A stretch of 64,000 nt of DNA from Corynebacterium massiliense DSM 45435 (GTDB lineage: Bacteria > Actinomycetota > Actinomycetes > Mycobacteriales > Mycobacteriaceae): positions 434,001-498,000 of the forward strand of contig NZ_CP063189.1 of the NCBI RefSeq assembly GCF_028609805.1. The letters run 5' to 3'. How positions within the stretch are numbered: position 1 is the first letter of the stretch; every line of letters begins with the position of its first letter. This document shows positions 28,193-37,452 of the stretch, in pieces. Under the pieces are notes generated by a model that was given only the letters and a program-made list of their open reading frames with translations, had not been told where the DNA came from and did not search any database. Position numbers and translations under genes: made by a program.

Positions 28193-29209
28193 TCACGCGG
28201 CCATCGCCACGCCGCGCTTCCAGTAGCCCATAAACGACACCTGCCGGCGAGCGATCTCAACTTCTTTCACCAGCATCCGCCGCATACGGGTCACCATGCC
28301 GGATTCGCCGGCGATCCAGAAGTAGCAGTCGTTCAGGTCCGTGGCCGAGGCGGGAACCGGGGCAGGGTTTTCTGCGTGTGTGGGCTCTACCGGTTCGCCG
28401 GCGGCGGAGTAGCACGGGGTCTCCCAGACGAGCGCGGAGGATGCAGCCTGGGCATCGGATCCCGGCAGTGTGGCGTCAGATCCGTGCGCAGATCTGTCTG
28501 CGGATCCATCTGCAGCGGTCCGGATGCCGCATAGGCATGCCAGCGCGTGGGTAAGGTGCGCGCCGTGCGCTGCGCCGGACTCGCGGTCAAACCAGTGCAC
28601 GCGCACTGAATCCGGCGCGTCCACCTCTTGGCGGTCGGCGGCGGTGGGCGTTTCTAAGAACACCTTGCCGGAAAGGCCCGCCGGCCACTCCGCGAGCGTG
28701 CGGGCAATGGCGGGCAGGGCGGTCTCATCGCCCACCATGACCGCCCGGGAGCTGCTACCGGGCTGGAACTCGATGCCGCCACCGGAGGCATCGTCACGCG
28801 TGGGCGCGATAAGGAAAAGCTCGTCGCCCGGCTTCGCAGACATGGCCCACGTCGCGGCTGGGCCGGCGCTATCCGGACCGGTGTGGAGGACGAAGTCGAT
28901 GTCGATCTCGGTGGGGCCCGGCGCTGCGGTGCTGCTAGCTGCTGCCCGCCGCACGTCGCGGATGGAATAGGTGCGCATGGCGCCGCGGGTGGCCGGGTCG
29001 AGTGAGGTCCAGTGCGCGTACCAGTTCGCGGTATCCGGGAAATCGGGCAGGCCGTTTGTGCCGGGGAGGATGAGCTTGATGCGCAGATCCCGGATCGGCC
29101 CGGCCGGTCCCATGTCGGCGAGGTCAGGTCCAGTGACAGTGATGCGCTGGAAATTCGGTGACAAGCGCGTGGTGTGGGCGACCGTGGCGCGAAAGGGGAT
29201 AAACGGCAT
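28193..29209 (-). CDS. Siderophore-interacting protein (SIP), flavin-dependent ferric reductase
   Basis: A 338-residue SIP-family protein. The FAD-binding N-terminal half includes LRIKLILPG, RTYSIRDVRRA (the RxYS(I/V)R flavin motif, here RTYSIR) and the C-terminal half has VMVGDETALPAIARTL followed by ESGMVTRMRRMLV. A low-complexity Ser/Ala/Asp-rich insertion lies at about residues 225-275. It probably releases iron from ferric siderophores in the cytoplasm after import by the FecCD-type system at 4.5-8.9 kb. The DtxR box at 29238-29256 just upstream supports iron control. Ribosome-binding site GAGGAG. Confidence 0.88.
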   Translation of the reverse strand: MPFIPFRATVAHTTRLSPNFQRITVTGPDLADMGPAGPIRDLRIKLILPGTNGLPDFPDTANWYAHWTSLDPATRGAMRTYSIRDVRRAAASSTAAPGPTEIDIDFVLHTGPDSAGPAATWAMSAKPGDELFLIAPTRDDASGGGIEFQPGSSSRAVMVGDETALPAIARTLAEWPAGLSGKVFLETPTAADRQEVDAPDSVRVHWFDRESGAAHGAHLTHALACLCGIRTAADGSADRSAHGSDATLPGSDAQAASSALVWETPCYSAAGEPVEPTHAENPAPVPASATDLNDCYFWIAGESGMVTRMRRMLVKEVEIARRQVSFMGYWKRGVAMAA

Positions 29210-29237
29210 GGTGCAGGCAGCTCCTCTGTAGTCTTGT

Positions 29238-29256
29238 CCGGGTAAGACTAACCTAA
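29238..29256. promoter_or_regulatory. DtxR iron box upstream of the SIP gene
   Basis: CCGGGTAAGACTAACCTAA matches 14 of 19 DtxR consensus bases (read on the minus strand: complete left half TTAGGTTAG). It lies 28 bases before the SIP start and in the region shared with the divergent MFS gene. Confidence 0.75.
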
Positions 29257-29332
29257 CTATTCAGTGTGGACAAGGTGTGGCCGCACTGCCACCTCAGATG
29301 CACTGCTGGACGTATGCGGGTAACCTACCGGG

Positions 29333-30631
29333 GTGAAATTCCCCCTCCCACGCACCCCTGAAGTCCCTGGTAGGTCAGTCATGCAGAAGGCGCGCCGCCG
29401 GCGGCCGCTGCCGCTGCAGACCCAAATTAATTCTCGCCGCCGTGCCATGGTGATGGTCGCGCTCGCGCTGGGAGCGTTCGGAATCGGCACCACCGAGTTC
29501 GTGTCCATGGGCCTGTTGTCCATGATCGCGGACGACTTCGGCATCACCGAAAACACCGCCGGGCACGCGATCTCCGCCTACGCCCTCGGCGTGGTGGTGG
29601 GCGCGCCCATCATTACGGCGGTGACCGGCAAGATGCCGCGGCGGCGGCTGCTGCTCATCCTCATGGGCGCCTTCACCTTAGGCAACGCCTTGTCTGTGGT
29701 GGCGGGCAGCTACCCGATTCTGCTCGCGGCGCGCTTCATCGCGGGCCTGCCGCACGGCGCGTACTTCTCCGTCGCCGGCCTGGTTGCCGCGTCCATGGCG
29801 CCGGAAGGAAAGCGCGGCAAATCCGTCGCGCTGGTGGGCATGGGCCTGTCGGTGGCCACCGTCTTTGGTGTGCCCGCCGCCCAGGCGCTCGGTGCGGCGC
29901 TGGGCTGGCACGCGGCCTACGTGCTGGTCGCCTGCATCGGCATCGCCACGGCGACCTCCTTGTGGTTCCTTCTGCCGCACATGACGGAGATGCCGGCTAC
30001 CTCGGTGCGCACGGAGCTGGGCGCGTTCAAGCGCTCGCAGGTGTGGCTCACCCTCGCGATGGGCACGGTCGGCTTTGGCGGCATGTTCGCCATCTACACG
30101 TACATCTCGTGGACCATGACCACCCACGCGGGCATGGATCCGTCCTCGATGTGGATCGTGCTCATGGCCTACGGCATCGGCAACGTCGCCGGCGCCTACT
30201 TCGGCGGCGTGCTTTCCGATCGGAGCCTGGAGAAGGGCATCTTGTTCTCCCTGGTCATGATCGCGGTCTCCCTCGTGTGCTTCTACTTCACCTCCTCCAG
30301 CGCGGTGCTGGGAACCATCAACTTCGGTGTAGTGGGCTTTTTCGGCTCCTCGCTCACCCCGACGCTGCAGGTGCGCCTCATGCACGTCGCCGGCGACGCG
30401 CAGACCCTCGCCGCAGCGCTCAACCACTCCGCGCTCAACCTGGCCAACGCCTCGGGCGCCGCGCTCGGCGGCGCTGTGGTGGGAGCGGGCTTTTCCTACC
30501 AGGCGCCCGCCCTCGCGGGTGCCGGCCTTGCCATCGCCTCCATCGGCGTGTGGTTCGTGACCATGGCGCTCAAGCCGCGGGGGAGGGGCAAGAGCACCTC
30601 GCGCGCGAGTGTTGTCCAGACCGAAAGTTAA
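29333..30631 (+). CDS. MFS exporter, DHA1 (12-helix) family
   Basis: A 432-residue 12-helix major facilitator resembling AraJ/chloramphenicol-resistance-type exporters: ALALGAFGIGTTEFVSMGLL in helix 1, then VVVGAPIITAVTGKMPRRRLLLILM with motif A variant, and AARFIAGLPHGAYFSVAGLVAASM. The GTG at 29333 is preferred over the ATG at 29381 because TAACCT (29321-29326) lies 6 bases upstream. The first ~38 residues are basic and cytosolic. Because it shares its promoter region with the DtxR-boxed SIP gene it might export a siderophore, but this is inference only. Confidence 0.85.
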   Translation: MKFPLPRTPEVPGRSVMQKARRRRPLPLQTQINSRRRAMVMVALALGAFGIGTTEFVSMGLLSMIADDFGITENTAGHAISAYALGVVVGAPIITAVTGKMPRRRLLLILMGAFTLGNALSVVAGSYPILLAARFIAGLPHGAYFSVAGLVAASMAPEGKRGKSVALVGMGLSVATVFGVPAAQALGAALGWHAAYVLVACIGIATATSLWFLLPHMTEMPATSVRTELGAFKRSQVWLTLAMGTVGFGGMFAIYTYISWTMTTHAGMDPSSMWIVLMAYGIGNVAGAYFGGVLSDRSLEKGILFSLVMIAVSLVCFYFTSSSAVLGTINFGVVGFFGSSLTPTLQVRLMHVAGDAQTLAAALNHSALNLANASGAALGGAVVGAGFSYQAPALAGAGLAIASIGVWFVTMALKPRGRGKSTSRASVVQTES

Positions 30632-30640
30632 GGTAGCTGC

Positions 30641-31567
30641 ATGTCTTTGACCATCGCGACGGTAAACGTCAACGGAATTCGCGCCGCCTGCAAGAAGCGC
30701 AACGACGACAACCTGGGGATGAACGAGTGGCTGCGCCACACGCCCGCCGATGTGGTGCTGTTCCAGGAGGTGCGCGCCACCCCGCAGCAAGCGGAGAAGG
30801 CGCTAGCACCCGCGCTGGATAACGGCTGGTGCATGGTGGTGGCCGATGCCGTGGAGGACGGCATGAAGGGCCGCGCCGGCGTGGGTATTTTGTCCCGCAC
30901 GCCGATTGACGATGTCGCCGTGGGCTTCAACAGCGACGTCACCCGCTTTGCCGATTCCGGGCGCTGGATCGAGGCGACTACCGGCGGGATCCGCGTGGCG
31001 TCTTTGTACCTGCCCTCCGGCGACGAGGGGACGAAGAAGCTCGACGATAAGTATGCCTTCCTCGACGAGTTCGGCGACGTCCTCGCCGCCCGCGCCGAGG
31101 CATACCCCGACATGGTCATCGGCGGCGACTGGAACATCTGCCATCGCGCCCAGGACTTGAAGAACAACCGCCCGAACGAAAAGGTCTCCGGCCACCTGCC
31201 GGAAGAGCGCGCGTTTATGGATTCCGTCTTCGGCGCGTTCCCGGACGCGCTCGTACAGGAGAAAAAGGACCTGGGCGAGTGGCGCGGCACGGTCGACTAC
31301 TCCCCGCAGCGCCTGTGGGAGCCGACCGCGAACCCGGCGTGGTTCGACGTGGCGCGCCGCCTCAACCCGGACCCGGAGCTCAAAGGCCCGTACACCTGGT
31401 GGACCTACCGCGGTCAGGCGTTCAACAACGACGCCGGCTGGCGCATCGACTACCAGGCGGCGACGAAGAACATGCTGGACCGCGCGCAGCGCATGTGGGT
31501 GGACAAGGCCCCGTCGGTGCCGCAGCGCTGGTCGGATCACTCGCCGTTAGTGGTGGAATACGCCTAG
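30641..31567 (+). CDS. xth: Exodeoxyribonuclease III (AP endonuclease)
   Basis: A 308-residue EEP-fold nuclease of base-excision repair that cuts at abasic sites and removes 3' blocks. Motifs: ATVNVNGIRAA (Asn), LFQEVRA (catalytic Glu), VIGGDWNICH (Asp/Asn), WRIDYQAAT and RWSDHSPLVVEY (Asp-His). The region around DPELKGPYTWWTYRGQAFNNDAGWRIDY is typical of the ExoA branch. The ATG is 9 bases after the MFS stop, with AAGG upstream, so read-through from the MFS gene is likely. Confidence 0.93.
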   Translation: MSLTIATVNVNGIRAACKKRNDDNLGMNEWLRHTPADVVLFQEVRATPQQAEKALAPALDNGWCMVVADAVEDGMKGRAGVGILSRTPIDDVAVGFNSDVTRFADSGRWIEATTGGIRVASLYLPSGDEGTKKLDDKYAFLDEFGDVLAARAEAYPDMVIGGDWNICHRAQDLKNNRPNEKVSGHLPEERAFMDSVFGAFPDALVQEKKDLGEWRGTVDYSPQRLWEPTANPAWFDVARRLNPDPELKGPYTWWTYRGQAFNNDAGWRIDYQAATKNMLDRAQRMWVDKAPSVPQRWSDHSPLVVEYA

Positions 31568-31628
31568 CTGGGACGAAAGGCAGTTGCGTGGCACGAGTGT
31601 GGGAGAAAAACCAAGCAGGAGGTAGCGC

Positions 31629-32489
31629 GTGTCCCCTTTGATTACGACGCTCTACGTCATCGGGATCACCGCTGAGGCGATGACCGCCGCGCTGTCCGCG
31701 GGGCGGCAGAAACTCGATCTGTTCGGCGTCATCCTCATCGCCTCAATCACGGCGTTGGGCGGCGGCACGGTGCGCGACATCGTCTTGCAGCACTATCCCA
31801 TCCGCTGGGTGAACCAGCCGGTGTACCTGCTCATCGTGGTGTGTGCGGCGCTGTTTACGATGTCGCTGTCGTTTTTGATGCACTACTTCCGCCACGTCTT
31901 CCTCATTGCCGACGCGATCGGGCTCGCGGTGTTTTCCATGCTCGGCGCCCAGGTCGCCCTGCACCTCGACCTCGGCCTGCTCATCGCGGTCGTCGCGGCC
32001 ATCATCACCGGCGTGTTCGGCGGCATCCTGCGCGATCTCCTCTCCGACCGCGTTCCCCTTGTGTTCTCCGGCGAGTATTACGCAGCCATTTCCGTGTTGG
32101 CCACCTTGATCTTCTGGGGGCTTATGCACCTGTCGATGCCGGAGGAGGCCGCCGCCATCACCACGGTCGTCATAGCTTTCGTCTGCCGCCTTTTGGCCAT
32201 CCACACGGGCAAAGGGCTGCCGGTGTTTGAGTACCAGGACGAAAACCAGCCCATCGATCCGCGTTTGCGGCTGTCCGCCCGCATCATGCGCGACGGTGCC
32301 CGCGCCGCCAAACGCCGGGCGTCTAATAGCCTGCGTTTCGATGCCGCCGCGTACGCCTCCGTCAACCGGCAAACGGGCAAGCACGCCCGGCACTCCCGCG
32401 CCGCGGACACCAGCCAGCAGTGGCAGGTCGAGCGCGATAATTCGAAGCGCCCGAAGAAGCACGGGCGGAAAAATCCGCCAGCTCAGTAG
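31629..32489 (+). CDS. TRIC-type/UPF0126 (YicG-like) cation channel family protein
   Basis: A 286-residue membrane protein with seven hydrophobic helices in roughly the first 200 residues and a basic ~80-residue cytosolic tail (ARAAKRRASNSLR ... KRPKKHGRKNPPAQ). The two glycine-rich kinks ALGGGTVRDIVL and GVFGGILRDLLSD are the hallmark of the YicG/TRIC fold, for which trimeric cation channel activity has been shown in prokaryotic homologues. The GTG start at 31629 has the strong ribosome-binding site AGGAGGT. Physiological role here unknown. The long charged tail is larger than in typical homologues. Confidence 0.85.
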   Translation: MSPLITTLYVIGITAEAMTAALSAGRQKLDLFGVILIASITALGGGTVRDIVLQHYPIRWVNQPVYLLIVVCAALFTMSLSFLMHYFRHVFLIADAIGLAVFSMLGAQVALHLDLGLLIAVVAAIITGVFGGILRDLLSDRVPLVFSGEYYAAISVLATLIFWGLMHLSMPEEAAAITTVVIAFVCRLLAIHTGKGLPVFEYQDENQPIDPRLRLSARIMRDGARAAKRRASNSLRFDAAAYASVNRQTGKHARHSRAADTSQQWQVERDNSKRPKKHGRKNPPAQ

Positions 32490-32566
32490 CAGCCCGCTGC
32501 ACGACGGGTGTTAGACTGTGTGCAGATTTTCTACAGCTTTATCCCGCTTGTACTGGAGGGTCGTAC

Positions 32567-32758
32567 ATGACGCGCGCAATCATCGATTTCGTCATCGGTG
32601 CCGTTCTTCTCGCCCTGGGTCTGTGGTGGTGGCAGGCCATCGGCCCGTCCTTCGCTTTCCTGGCGCCCATCATCGTCATGGGGCTCGGCGGCGCGTTCAT
32701 CGTCATCGGCATCGCGAATGCCCTCGACGCCCACGCACCGACCTCGCGCAAGGTCTAG
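32567..32758 (+). CDS. Small two-helix membrane protein, unknown function
   Basis: A 63-residue protein consisting almost entirely of two hydrophobic segments (residues 4-25 and 29-50) separated by PSFA, with a short polar tail. The ATG at 32567 is preceded by TGGAGGGT, a good ribosome-binding site, and codon use fits the neighbours, so the gene is probably real. It is followed by a terminator, marking the end of the unit. I do not recognise a family beyond small actinobacterial membrane proteins. Confidence 0.6.
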   Translation: MTRAIIDFVIGAVLLALGLWWWQAIGPSFAFLAPIIVMGLGGAFIVIGIANALDAHAPTSRKV

Positions 32759-32804
32759 CCACCGCGCGCTTTTCCTGCGCCGCGAGATAGACCACGACGT
32801 TTAG

Positions 32805-33926
<1,122 letters not shown>

Positions 33927-33938
33927 ATTGAACTAACT

Positions 33939-33966
33939 AACGCTAAGCTGGCTCAACGTTAAGCTG
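33939..33966. repeat. Short direct repeat upstream of the YihY/BrkB gene
   Basis: AACGCTAAGCTG (33939-33950) and AACGTTAAGCTG (33955-33966) are direct repeats differing at one base with a 16-base period. They fill the middle of the 91-base gap before the GTG at 34018 and may be an operator, but I cannot assign a regulator. Confidence 0.4.
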
Positions 33967-34017
33967 AAGCGTACACATTTTCCTCTAAGCAGAATAAGAA
34001 CAGAAGGGATTCAGGCC

Positions 34018-35118
34018 GTGGCCCCACGTACCAAGGCACACCCCGACGAGACCGATCACTACGGCATCGAGCGCAGCCACTCCGATGACACCGGGGCGGT
34101 GGATAAGGTTCGCGAGCGCTCACCGTTTATCGATCACGTCATGCGGATGACCGAGCGCTACGGCTCGAACGGCGGCAACCAGTACGCGGCCGGTATTACG
34201 TACTACTCGGTGCTGGCGATGTTCCCGATCCTCATGCTCGTGGTGGCCACCGCCGCAACCGTCCTGGCCCGCAACCCTGACCTGTTCAACCAGCTGCAGG
34301 ACAAGGTGACCTCAGCGTTTAGCGGCGACTTGGGCGACGCGATTAACTCCATCCTGGAGACCGCCATCGATCAGCGTGGCGCCATGTTCGGCATCGGTGG
34401 TCTTACCGCCCTGTGGTCCGGCTTGGGCTGGATGAACAACCTGCGCGTGGGCATCTCCGCGATGTGGAACGTGGACGCGAACGAGGGCGGCTCCTTCATC
34501 AAGAAGAAGCTAAGCGACCTCGTCGGACTCATCGGCCTCCTTATCGCCCTCGCCATCGCGTTCGGCGTCACCATCGCCGGCACCTCCGGCCTGCTGCAGA
34601 AGATCTTCCACTGGGTTGGCGTGGATTCCTTCCCGGGCATGGGAGCGGTCATCTTCTTCGCCGGTCTGGTCATCGGTCTGGTGGCCAACTTCCTGGTGAT
34701 GCTCTGGCTCATCAAGATGCTGCCGCGCACGCACGTGCCCATGAAGGCGGCCGTCAAAGGCGCCCTGCTCGGCGCCATCGTCTTCGAGCTCATCAAACAG
34801 TTTTCCACGCTGTTTATTTCCTCGGCCTCGTCCAACCCGGCGGGCGCGACGTTCGGCCCCATCATCGTGCTGATGATTACCCTCTACCTGGTCTGGCGCG
34901 TGGTGCTCTACTCGTCCGCTTGGGCGGCGACCGCGAAGGAGTCGATGGTCGAGGAGAACCCGGAGACCCCGGGACCGGCTATCATCCGCGTGCGGCAGGA
35001 GGCCGCGGCCGGCGGCCGCGCCACGGCGGGCTCCAACACCGGCGTCACGCTGGGCGTGGGCGCGGCCCTCGGTGCCCTGGGCGCTGGCGCATTCTCGCTG
35101 CTCCGCCGCAAGAAGTAG
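34018..35118 (+). CDS. YihY/BrkB (YhjD-like) family inner membrane protein
   Basis: A 366-residue membrane protein of the YihY/virulence factor BrkB family, with six main helices. Diagnostic sequences are RYGSNGGNQYAAGITYYSVLAMFPILMLV near residue 45, FGIGGLTALWSGLGWMNNLRVGISAMWNV, and KGALLGAIVFELIKQFSTLF. A soluble ~50-residue N-terminus and a Gly/Ala-rich C-terminal helix with LLRRKK complete it. The original ribonuclease BN assignment of this family is obsolete; some members have been implicated in lipid/LPS transport. The GTG at 34018 has AGAAGGGA upstream. Confidence 0.85.
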   Translation: MAPRTKAHPDETDHYGIERSHSDDTGAVDKVRERSPFIDHVMRMTERYGSNGGNQYAAGITYYSVLAMFPILMLVVATAATVLARNPDLFNQLQDKVTSAFSGDLGDAINSILETAIDQRGAMFGIGGLTALWSGLGWMNNLRVGISAMWNVDANEGGSFIKKKLSDLVGLIGLLIALAIAFGVTIAGTSGLLQKIFHWVGVDSFPGMGAVIFFAGLVIGLVANFLVMLWLIKMLPRTHVPMKAAVKGALLGAIVFELIKQFSTLFISSASSNPAGATFGPIIVLMITLYLVWRVVLYSSAWAATAKESMVEENPETPGPAIIRVRQEAAAGGRATAGSNTGVTLGVGAALGALGAGAFSLLRRKK

Positions 35119-35207
35119 CGGATAAGCGGGGCGGTCGAACGCTAGCGCACAAATATCATCCCTGGGTGGGACGGCAGATGTCCTACCCGGGGTTTAGTGT
35201 TATATGC

Positions 35208-36119
35208 ATGACCGCTTACGCTGCCGTGCCGAATCTATATCAGGCTTACAACGTTTCACCTCAGGATTCCTGCCAGTCCATTGGCATTTTGCTCGCCGGA
35301 AAGGACGCCCAAGCGGAATCCGCGGGGCTCAAGACGGAGGATCCGGAGCGACATCGCCTGGGGATTGCGTATTCCGTGCTGTCCTCGCCGGACAAGCGGC
35401 GGCGATATGACCAAACCTTGACCGCCGGCACTACCCCGACGTGGAACCAGCTGGAATACCTGGGCAATTTCGGTGACTGGCCGCCGGCCGAATACAGCTC
35501 GTATGAGGCAAAACAGCAGCAGCGCCAGCGGCACGCCGCGGCGTACGCGTCGCCGTACGCGCAGCCGTTTAACCCCTTCCAGGTGCAAGGGAACATGGCG
35601 CCGGGCGCGCAAGCCCCGGGCGGTGCGGCGCAGGTCCCGGTGCCGTATCAGAACCAGCAACTGAGCGCGATGGATGAGATGGCCCAGCGCCCCTCGGCCG
35701 GCACACGCATTGCCATGTGCCTGCTGGACTGGTTCTTAGCCGCGATGGTCGGCGGCGCCGCCGCTGCGGCCGTGGACGGGGTGGTGCCGGACGCGGTGGG
35801 TGGGCTGTTGCCCGTTTCTGCACTGAGCGTCGTGATGGTCTTGTACTACATCGTCTGCGAGTCGGTGGCCGGGGCTACCCCGGGCAAGATGATGTTCGGC
35901 TACGAGGTCCGTGACCGCGAGACGAAGAAGAAGCTCACGGCCGGCGCTTCACTGAAGCGCAACTGGTTCCGCGCTATCACCTTGGTGCCGTTTATCGGCT
36001 GGCCGATCGGGTTTATCGGCGGCGTGGTCTCGCTGATGACGATCAGCCCGAAGAACCAGCTCACCGGTTCGCATGACGACCTCGCGAACGCCGAGGTAGC
36101 AAAGCGGCGGCGGCGATAG
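35208..36119 (+). CDS. RDD-family membrane protein with N-terminal J-like domain
   Basis: A 303-residue protein in two parts. Residues ~5-70 resemble a J domain (YQAYNVSPQDSCQSIGILL ... LGIAYSVLSSPDKRRRYDQTL), including the helix IV-like end SSPDKRRRYDQTL, but no HPD tripeptide is present. A Gln/Ala/Pro-rich linker (about 95-155) leads to an RDD domain (AGTRIAMCLLDWFLAAMVGG, then TPGKMMFGYEVRDRETKKKLT and LKRNWFRAITLVPFIGWPIGFI) with about three to four helices. TAGTGT lies 7 bases before the ATG at 35208. The last 59 bases overlap the convergent carboxypeptidase gene. Confidence 0.8.
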   Translation: MTAYAAVPNLYQAYNVSPQDSCQSIGILLAGKDAQAESAGLKTEDPERHRLGIAYSVLSSPDKRRRYDQTLTAGTTPTWNQLEYLGNFGDWPPAEYSSYEAKQQQRQRHAAAYASPYAQPFNPFQVQGNMAPGAQAPGGAAQVPVPYQNQQLSAMDEMAQRPSAGTRIAMCLLDWFLAAMVGGAAAAAVDGVVPDAVGGLLPVSALSVVMVLYYIVCESVAGATPGKMMFGYEVRDRETKKKLTAGASLKRNWFRAITLVPFIGWPIGFIGGVVSLMTISPKNQLTGSHDDLANAEVAKRRRR

Positions 36120-37416
36120 CGGCGAGGGCGATAACGCCCACCGCGACCCCGCCAATCCAGGGTCCGTAGCGGCCCAGATCGCCGAACTGGCCGGATTGAC
36201 CTGGGCCGCCGGCGCCGTCCTCGCCCGGGCCGGGGGAGGGGAGCGTGCTGGGATTCGCAGACTCCTCGCGTGCCGGCTCGAGCGAGCCGACGCCTTTACC
36301 CGGGGCGACGTCGTAAGCCGACTGGAGCAATTTCTGCGCCTGCTCCCACGCGTGCGGCCCGTGCTCGATGGTCGTGTCGAGGAGAACCACCTGCAGGCGC
36401 CGGCCATTGCGATCCATGGCGCCGGCGAAGGTGTGGTGCGCGTCGTCGGTGTATCCGGTCTTGCCGCCGATGCCGTCGGCATCGTTAAGCAACAGCCCGT
36501 TGTCGTTGCCCATCTCGTAGGCCGGATGATCGTCGTAGCCGGGGAACTCGACGGTCTTGGTGCGCACGATCTCCGCGAAGGTCGGGTTTTTGAACGCCGC
36601 CTGGTACATCAGGGACAGATCGTGGGCGGTCGTCTGCATGCCCGGCGCGTCCAGTCCGGAATAGCTGGCCACGTACGTGGACTTCGCGCCGATTTTCCGC
36701 GCGCGTTCGTTGACCAGGTCGAGCGTCTTCTTCTCGCCGCCGAGCTCGTCCGCCAGGGCATGGGCGGCGTCGTTGCCGCTGGCCATGAGCAGGCCATGGA
36801 GCAGATCCTCGACGGTGTACTCGCCGCCGGCGCCGATGCCGACGGCGGATCCGTCCGCGTCGGCCGCTTCCTCCGAGGCGGTGACCTTCTTATTCAGATC
36901 AAGCTTGTCGATGACCTCGAGCGCCAGCAGCACCTTAATGATGGAGGCGGGCCGGTAGCGCCCGTTCGGGTCCTTTTCCGCGATGATCTCGCCGGTGTCG
37001 ATATCACTAATGACCCACGCGCTGGCCACCACGTCCTTGTCCACGGTAAACCCCGGCGGCGCAGTCACGCCGCAGTGGGCGTCGTCCACGGGAGGCGGCG
37101 CCTGCGGGGAGGTTTGCCCCGGCGCGAGGCGCTCGGAGGTGGTGACAGGTTCCGCGGGATGTTCGCGGTGCGGGCACTGATCCGTGTTCGGCGCCTCGGT
37201 GCGGATGTCGGGGTGCTCCGACTCCTTGTCCGCGTCGTCGCCCTGGTCCCCGTCTGCGTTACCGTCGCCAACTTGATCTGCGTCGCCCGGCGTCGCCGGC
37301 GCGGCTGCCGGGGCAGCGGGTTCCAGTTCCTGGGCGAGCGCCGCCGTGGGGGAGGCGAGGAGCGCGGCGGCGGTCGTTGCCGCGAAGAGACGGGGGAAGA
37401 TCTGTGCATTATCCAT
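36061..37416 (-). CDS. D-alanyl-D-alanine carboxypeptidase (PBP, DacA/DacB type)
   Basis: A 451-residue low-molecular-weight penicillin-binding protein trimming terminal D-Ala from peptidoglycan stem peptides. It has a signal peptide (FAATTAAALLASPTAALAQ), an acidic low-complexity stretch of ~90 residues, then the SxxK motif SIIK (158-161 from this start), SxN as SGN in MASGNDAAHAL, and KTG in IGGKTGYTDDAHHTF. A C-terminal hydrophobic helix plus RRSRGRHANR anchors it to the membrane. The start at 37416 places the signal peptide at the N-terminus; TAAGAT sits 10 bases upstream. The 3' end overlaps the RDD gene by 59 bases. Confidence 0.9.
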   Translation of the reverse strand: MDNAQIFPRLFAATTAAALLASPTAALAQELEPAAPAAAPATPGDADQVGDGNADGDQGDDADKESEHPDIRTEAPNTDQCPHREHPAEPVTTSERLAPGQTSPQAPPPVDDAHCGVTAPPGFTVDKDVVASAWVISDIDTGEIIAEKDPNGRYRPASIIKVLLALEVIDKLDLNKKVTASEEAADADGSAVGIGAGGEYTVEDLLHGLLMASGNDAAHALADELGGEKKTLDLVNERARKIGAKSTYVASYSGLDAPGMQTTAHDLSLMYQAAFKNPTFAEIVRTKTVEFPGYDDHPAYEMGNDNGLLLNDADGIGGKTGYTDDAHHTFAGAMDRNGRRLQVVLLDTTIEHGPHAWEQAQKLLQSAYDVAPGKGVGSLEPAREESANPSTLPSPGPGEDGAGGPGQSGQFGDLGRYGPWIGGVAVGVIALAAIAAAALLPRRSRGRHANR

Positions 37417-37452
37417 GGCGTGCAACATCTTAGGGGGAATACGATTGGGCGC

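Noticed and set aside
33927-34017. Intrinsic terminator for trpS
   Set aside because: The AAGCTGGCTCAACGTTAAGC region gives only imperfect short pairing and is better described as a direct repeat.
34413-35207. Upstream extension of the J-like/RDD protein
   Set aside because: It is an out-of-frame shadow of the YihY/BrkB gene, and TAGTGT sits 7 bases before the ATG at 35208.
36196-37452. Long plus-strand extension upstream of the deaminase-like gene
   Set aside because: It is antisense to the carboxypeptidase gene; the deaminase-family sequence starts only at 37453, directly after a -10 element.
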